Positions 60,730-64,000 of a DNA stretch of 64,000 nt are shown here, in pieces. Location: positions 6,141 through 70,140 of the forward strand of contig JBBSEX010000024.1 of assembly GCA_038239345.1 (NCBI GenBank), given 5' to 3'. Each line of letters opens with the position of its first letter. Positions within the stretch are counted from its first letter, which is position 1. The DNA is from JBBSEX01 sp038239345 (GTDB lineage Bacteria; Acidobacteriota; Terriglobia; Bryobacterales; Bryobacteraceae). Both the position numbers and the translations under genes were made by a program. Below the pieces are notes generated by a model, which was not told the DNA's origin, searched no databases, and saw nothing but the letters and a program-made list of their open reading frames with translations.

Positions 60730-63168
60730 ATGCGCGGCATCTTGCGGGACCTCCACTTTTCGCTACGGCTGCTTCGAAATAATCCTATGTTCGCCGTGGT
60801 AGCCGTGGCCGCGCTGGCTCTTGGCATTGGAGCGAATACCGCAATCTTTAGCGTCGTGAATTCGGTTCTGTTGCGACCGCTTCCGTTGAAGGACGCCGAT
60901 CGCCTGGTTGTAATCAATGAAACTTACACCGAAGGATTCGGATCGGTTTCGGCCCCCAACTACGCGGATTGGCGCGACCGCAACAAGGTTTTTGAAAGTA
61001 TCGCGGCGTTAAGCAGCATTGGAATGAATCTCACCGGCCACGGCGACCCGGTGTTCCTGCAGGGGCAAGCCGTCTCCCCGGGCTTTTTTGAAACGATGAA
61101 AGTGTCGACGGCCCGGGGCAGACTCTTCACCGCCGACGAATATAAGCCCGGTGGACCCTTCGCGGTTGTGTTGAGTCAAGGACTATTCCAGCGGAGCTTC
61201 GGCGGAGACATCGGCATAATTGGCAAGCCGATCGCTTTAAGCGGCTGGCTTTATGAAGTGGTGGGCGTACTCCCCGCGGGGTTTGCGTATCCGCGTGGAA
61301 CCGACTTGTTCATTGCCAACCGCTTCGACAATGCGTTGGCCAATAACCGCGGCAATCATTATATGGAGTGCATCGCGCGGCTAAAGCCGGGCATCACGCT
61401 AGAGCAGGCTCGCACGGACATGAACGGAGTGGCGGCGCAACTAGCCAACGCTTATCCCGATCAAAACGCGGGACGCGGAGTTCGGTTGGACTTATTGGCG
61501 GAACGCATGACGCGGCGATCCCGTCCGGCGCTGCTGGTGCTGCTTGGCGCGGTTGGCTTCGTTTTGCTAATTGCCTGCGCCAACGTCGCGAATCTTCTGC
61601 TGGCCAGGGCCGCTACCCGTCAGCGCGAGATTGCCGTTCGCACGGCACTGGGTGCTGGCGGCTGGCGCATTATCCGGCAACTGCTGACGGAAAGTGTTGT
61701 ACTGTCTTTGCTGGGCGCGGTGCTCGGTCTGGTGTTGGCGAACTGGGGCTTGGACGCCCTGATCGCACTCGTTCCGGCGGGTACCCTACCACGCATGCAG
61801 GAGATCTCCATCGATTGGAATGTGTTGTGGTTCACTCTCGCTCTATCCCTTGTGACGGGTGTACTGTTCGGCTTGGCTCCGGCGGTTCAAGCGTTGCGCC
61901 TGGATGTCAACGAGGGGTTGAAGCAATCGGCTGGACGTTCCGGATCGGGCCGGCGGAGTTCCTATCTTCGCAATGGCCTGGCCGTCGCTGAGATTGCCGT
62001 AGCCGTGCTCTTGCTGATCGGCGGCGGTCTAACGATTAAGGCCTTCGTCGAACTACAAAGAATCGATTTGGGATTCAACTCTTCGCACCTGCTAACAATG
62101 GAACTGAATCTGCCGGAAACCACTCCGGAGCAGATGCCCGTGCGCCTCTCATCACTCTTACGCATGCTGGCCGGAGTTCGTGGATTAGCGGGAGTAACCG
62201 CGGGCGGCGCGGTGGTTTATCTGCCGCTGAGCGACAGTAATTCGAATGGAAGTTTTCAGGTGGAAGGCGCGCCAACTCCACCGAAAGGTCACGAACCGGT
62301 CGCCGAGTACCGTATGGTTAGTGCCGGATATCTGGAGGCAATGCGCATCCCGCTGCTGCAAGGGCGAGACCTTTCGGAGCGTGACGATCGCCACTCTCCC
62401 GCGGTGGTGTTGGTGAACCAGGCGATGGCAAAGAGGTTCTGGCCGGGACAAGATCCAATGGGGAAGCGCGTCGCCTTCGACGACGATAAGGGACGTCCCA
62501 TATGGCTCTCAATCGTGGGAATTGCAGGGAACGTGCGGCATTTCGGATTTGAACAAGAGGCGGCCCCGGAAGTGTATTTTCCAATCGCCCAATTGGATCC
62601 CCAGGCGTTCGCGATCACGGCTTCGCGCACGCCATTCAGCTTCGCGATTCGCACATCGGGGAACCCGGCCGCGATGACAGCGGCGGTATCGAGCGCCATT
62701 CATTCCGTGGAACCGAACCAATCGCTCACCGCAATCCGTACCATGGATGAAATGGTTTCAGACTCGGTGGCTCGTCCCCGATTCGAATCGCTCCTTCTGG
62801 GAATCTTCGCCGCGTTGGCGCTATTGCTGGCTGCCGCCGGCGTGTATTCGGTGATGGCATACGCAGTTACCCAACGCACGCGAGAGATCGGTTTACGCAT
62901 GGCCCTGGGTGCGCATCCGGGCGATGTTTTGCGCCAGGTTCTATTGGACGGTCTTACTCTGGCGGGCCTTGGAGTTGCGATTGGTCTCGCCGCCGCTTTC
63001 GCCATCACGCCGGTAATGGCTAACCTGCTCTATGGCGTCAGCCCGCGCGATCCGCTGGTCTTCGCGCTGGTGCCAGCGATTCTAGGGACCGTGGCAGTAA
63101 TAGCCTGTTGGATTCCGGCGAGACGGGCGGCGCAGGTGGATCCGATGATCGCTCTGCGCTACGAATAA
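60730..63168 (+). CDS. ABC-type permease of the MacB/ADOP group
   Basis: An 812-residue permease with two FtsX-like modules. An N-terminal helix (AVVAVAALALGIGANTAIF) is followed by a large periplasmic MacB-type domain, then three helices (~270-400), a second periplasmic domain (~450-670) and a final three-helix bundle (GLRMALGAHPGDVLRQV). This double arrangement, without a fused or adjacent ATPase, is the 'acidobacterial duplicated orphan permease' family. Substrate unknown. ATG 60730 is preferred to GTG 60712. Confidence 0.93.
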   Translation: MRGILRDLHFSLRLLRNNPMFAVVAVAALALGIGANTAIFSVVNSVLLRPLPLKDADRLVVINETYTEGFGSVSAPNYADWRDRNKVFESIAALSSIGMNLTGHGDPVFLQGQAVSPGFFETMKVSTARGRLFTADEYKPGGPFAVVLSQGLFQRSFGGDIGIIGKPIALSGWLYEVVGVLPAGFAYPRGTDLFIANRFDNALANNRGNHYMECIARLKPGITLEQARTDMNGVAAQLANAYPDQNAGRGVRLDLLAERMTRRSRPALLVLLGAVGFVLLIACANVANLLLARAATRQREIAVRTALGAGGWRIIRQLLTESVVLSLLGAVLGLVLANWGLDALIALVPAGTLPRMQEISIDWNVLWFTLALSLVTGVLFGLAPAVQALRLDVNEGLKQSAGRSGSGRRSSYLRNGLAVAEIAVAVLLLIGGGLTIKAFVELQRIDLGFNSSHLLTMELNLPETTPEQMPVRLSSLLRMLAGVRGLAGVTAGGAVVYLPLSDSNSNGSFQVEGAPTPPKGHEPVAEYRMVSAGYLEAMRIPLLQGRDLSERDDRHSPAVVLVNQAMAKRFWPGQDPMGKRVAFDDDKGRPIWLSIVGIAGNVRHFGFEQEAAPEVYFPIAQLDPQAFAITASRTPFSFAIRTSGNPAAMTAAVSSAIHSVEPNQSLTAIRTMDEMVSDSVARPRFESLLLGIFAALALLLAAAGVYSVMAYAVTQRTREIGLRMALGAHPGDVLRQVLLDGLTLAGLGVAIGLAAAFAITPVMANLLYGVSPRDPLVFALVPAILGTVAVIACWIPARRAAQVDPMIALRYE

Positions 63169-63221
63169 GTGAACCGTGCCGAATCTCGCACGGCGCAAGC
63201 AAGAAAAACGGCAAAGCAAGC

Positions 63222-63404
63222 TTACGGTCTCTGCCGGCGCCAAAGCAAGCGAATCGCCCAAATGCAGAGAGCGGCGGCGATACTCGTTATCACTAGGTAC
63301 GACGGGTCGGTAGCCAGATGCCGATCTTCTAGAATCATCCTCAGAATATGTGCCAACGTGACTAGCCCGAAGACAACTCCAGTAGTGATGACGTAAGCCT
63401 TCAT
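63222..63404 (-). CDS. Small two-helix membrane protein
   Basis: A 60-residue protein with hydrophobic segments VITTGVVFGLVTLAHI and LVITSIAAALCIWAIRLL and a basic end. It appears to belong to the many short uncharacterised membrane proteins of Acidobacteria. It lies alone between convergent ADOP permease and the divergent MoxR gene. Support is only its hydrophobic pattern and ATG start. Confidence 0.55.
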   Translation of the reverse strand: MKAYVITTGVVFGLVTLAHILRMILEDRHLATDPSYLVITSIAAALCIWAIRLLWRRQRP

Positions 63405-63465
63405 CGAATTTGATCTACCATAGCAACATTTCCATCGCGTGCGCCGAAACCGTTACAATGTAGGC

Positions 63466-64000
63466 GTGCGGGCCGACGATTCTCTCCAATTTGCAGTTTC
63501 CTCACTTGATCGAGTCCGCAAGGAAATCGGTAAAGTCATCGTTGGTCAGCAGGACGTCGTCGATGGCGTTCTGATCTGTCTTCTTGCCGGTGGTCACGTG
63601 CTGTTAGAGGGCGTCCCTGGCCTGGGGAAAACGACGCTGCTGCGAACTCTCTCGCGCGTTCTGCATTTGAAATACTCGCGCATTCAATTCACACCGGACC
63701 TGATGCCGGCGGACATCGTGGGCAGCATGATGATTGAAACCAGCGATGCCGGCGCGAAATCGCTTCGCTTCCAACCCGGGCCCATTTTCGCCAACCTCGT
63801 CCTGGCCGACGAAATCAATCGCGCGACGCCGAAGACGCAGTCCGCCTTGCTTGAGGCGATGCAGGAACATACCGTTACCAGCGGAACCACTACCCACGTC
63901 CTGGAGCCGCCGTTCCTGGTGATGGCGACGCAAAATCCCATCGAGATGGAGGGCACGTACCCGCTGCCGGAAGCGCAGCTCGATCGTTTTCTGATGAAGA
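63466..64000 (+). CDS. MoxR-type AAA+ ATPase, cut by window end
   Basis: The first ~178 residues of a MoxR-family ATPase, starting at GTG 63466. KVIVGQQDVVDGVLICLLAGGH, then Walker A GVPGLGKTT, the Walker B-like LVLADEINRATPKTQS and the sensor MATQNPIEMEGTYPLPEAQLDRF are diagnostic. MoxR ATPases assemble or activate partner complexes, usually encoded next to a DUF58 and a VWA-domain protein; that downstream region lies outside the window. Confidence 0.93.
   Translation, partial: MRADDSLQFAVSSLDRVRKEIGKVIVGQQDVVDGVLICLLAGGHVLLEGVPGLGKTTLLRTLSRVLHLKYSRIQFTPDLMPADIVGSMMIETSDAGAKSLRFQPGPIFANLVLADEINRATPKTQSALLEAMQEHTVTSGTTTHVLEPPFLVMATQNPIEMEGTYPLPEAQLDRFLMK

Noticed and set aside
1..64000. CRISPR arrays and rRNA genes
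   Set aside because: No regularly spaced repeat array and no rRNA-like stretch was seen.

Overview
The window looks like a chromosome segment of an acidobacterium of the Solibacter/Bryobacter type. Three things point there: a surface protein ending in the TIGR03437 domain (36.9-40.1 kb), an 'acidobacterial duplicated orphan permease' style ABC permease (60.7-63.2 kb), and tandem heme c/copper proteins of a kind common in that group. This assignment is by family recognition only; no search was run.

From 1 to about 16.5 kb lies an integrated mobile island. It holds a tyrosine recombinase at its left edge, a serine recombinase, a Rep_trans-like replication initiator, small ribbon-helix-helix proteins, a complete set of type I restriction genes (hsdR, hsdM, hsdS), an Mrr-type endonuclease, two HEPN-like proteins and one striking fusion protein: ParB-like domain, DNA methyltransferase-like domain, then a Mom-like (phage Mu DNA hypermodification) acyltransferase domain. 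A degraded class II tRNA (tRNA-Ser-like) lies at 16423-16518, and short TGGTAGAA/TGGTAGGA repeats lie both next to the integrase and next to this tRNA relic, so these may be the island ends. The island shows wear. hsdR (minus strand) lacks its last ~65 residues, and those residues are encoded on the plus strand about 7 kb away, directly upstream of hsdM. A single ~9 kb inversion would restore hsdR and make nearly all major island genes co-directional. hsdM and at least two other loci look frameshifted by one base.

From 16.9 to 20 kb is a small accessory stretch: a membrane protein, a higBA toxin-antitoxin pair, a probably frameshifted small gene, and two small secreted or membrane proteins.

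From 20 kb to the end the genes are ordinary chromosomal ones with intact frames: rsmE, ruvA, a DUF885 protein, rlmH, a DUF255 thioredoxin-fold protein, a CHASE3 hybrid histidine kinase, a fatty acid desaturase, an isolated AIPR-type abortive infection gene, an SDR-aroK-glycerate kinase operon, a LON-domain/HAD pair, an M13 peptidase, the TIGR03437 protein, a permease/ornithine cyclodeaminase/hydrolase operon, a membrane glycosyltransferase, an NHL/Hsp70/cyclase operon, a DinB-like protein, a membrane-fused spermidine synthase-like protein, four tandem heme/copper proteins, an rpoN-hpf-rapZ operon followed by a metal-binding-domain protein and aat, the ADOP permease, and the start of a MoxR ATPase cut by the window end.
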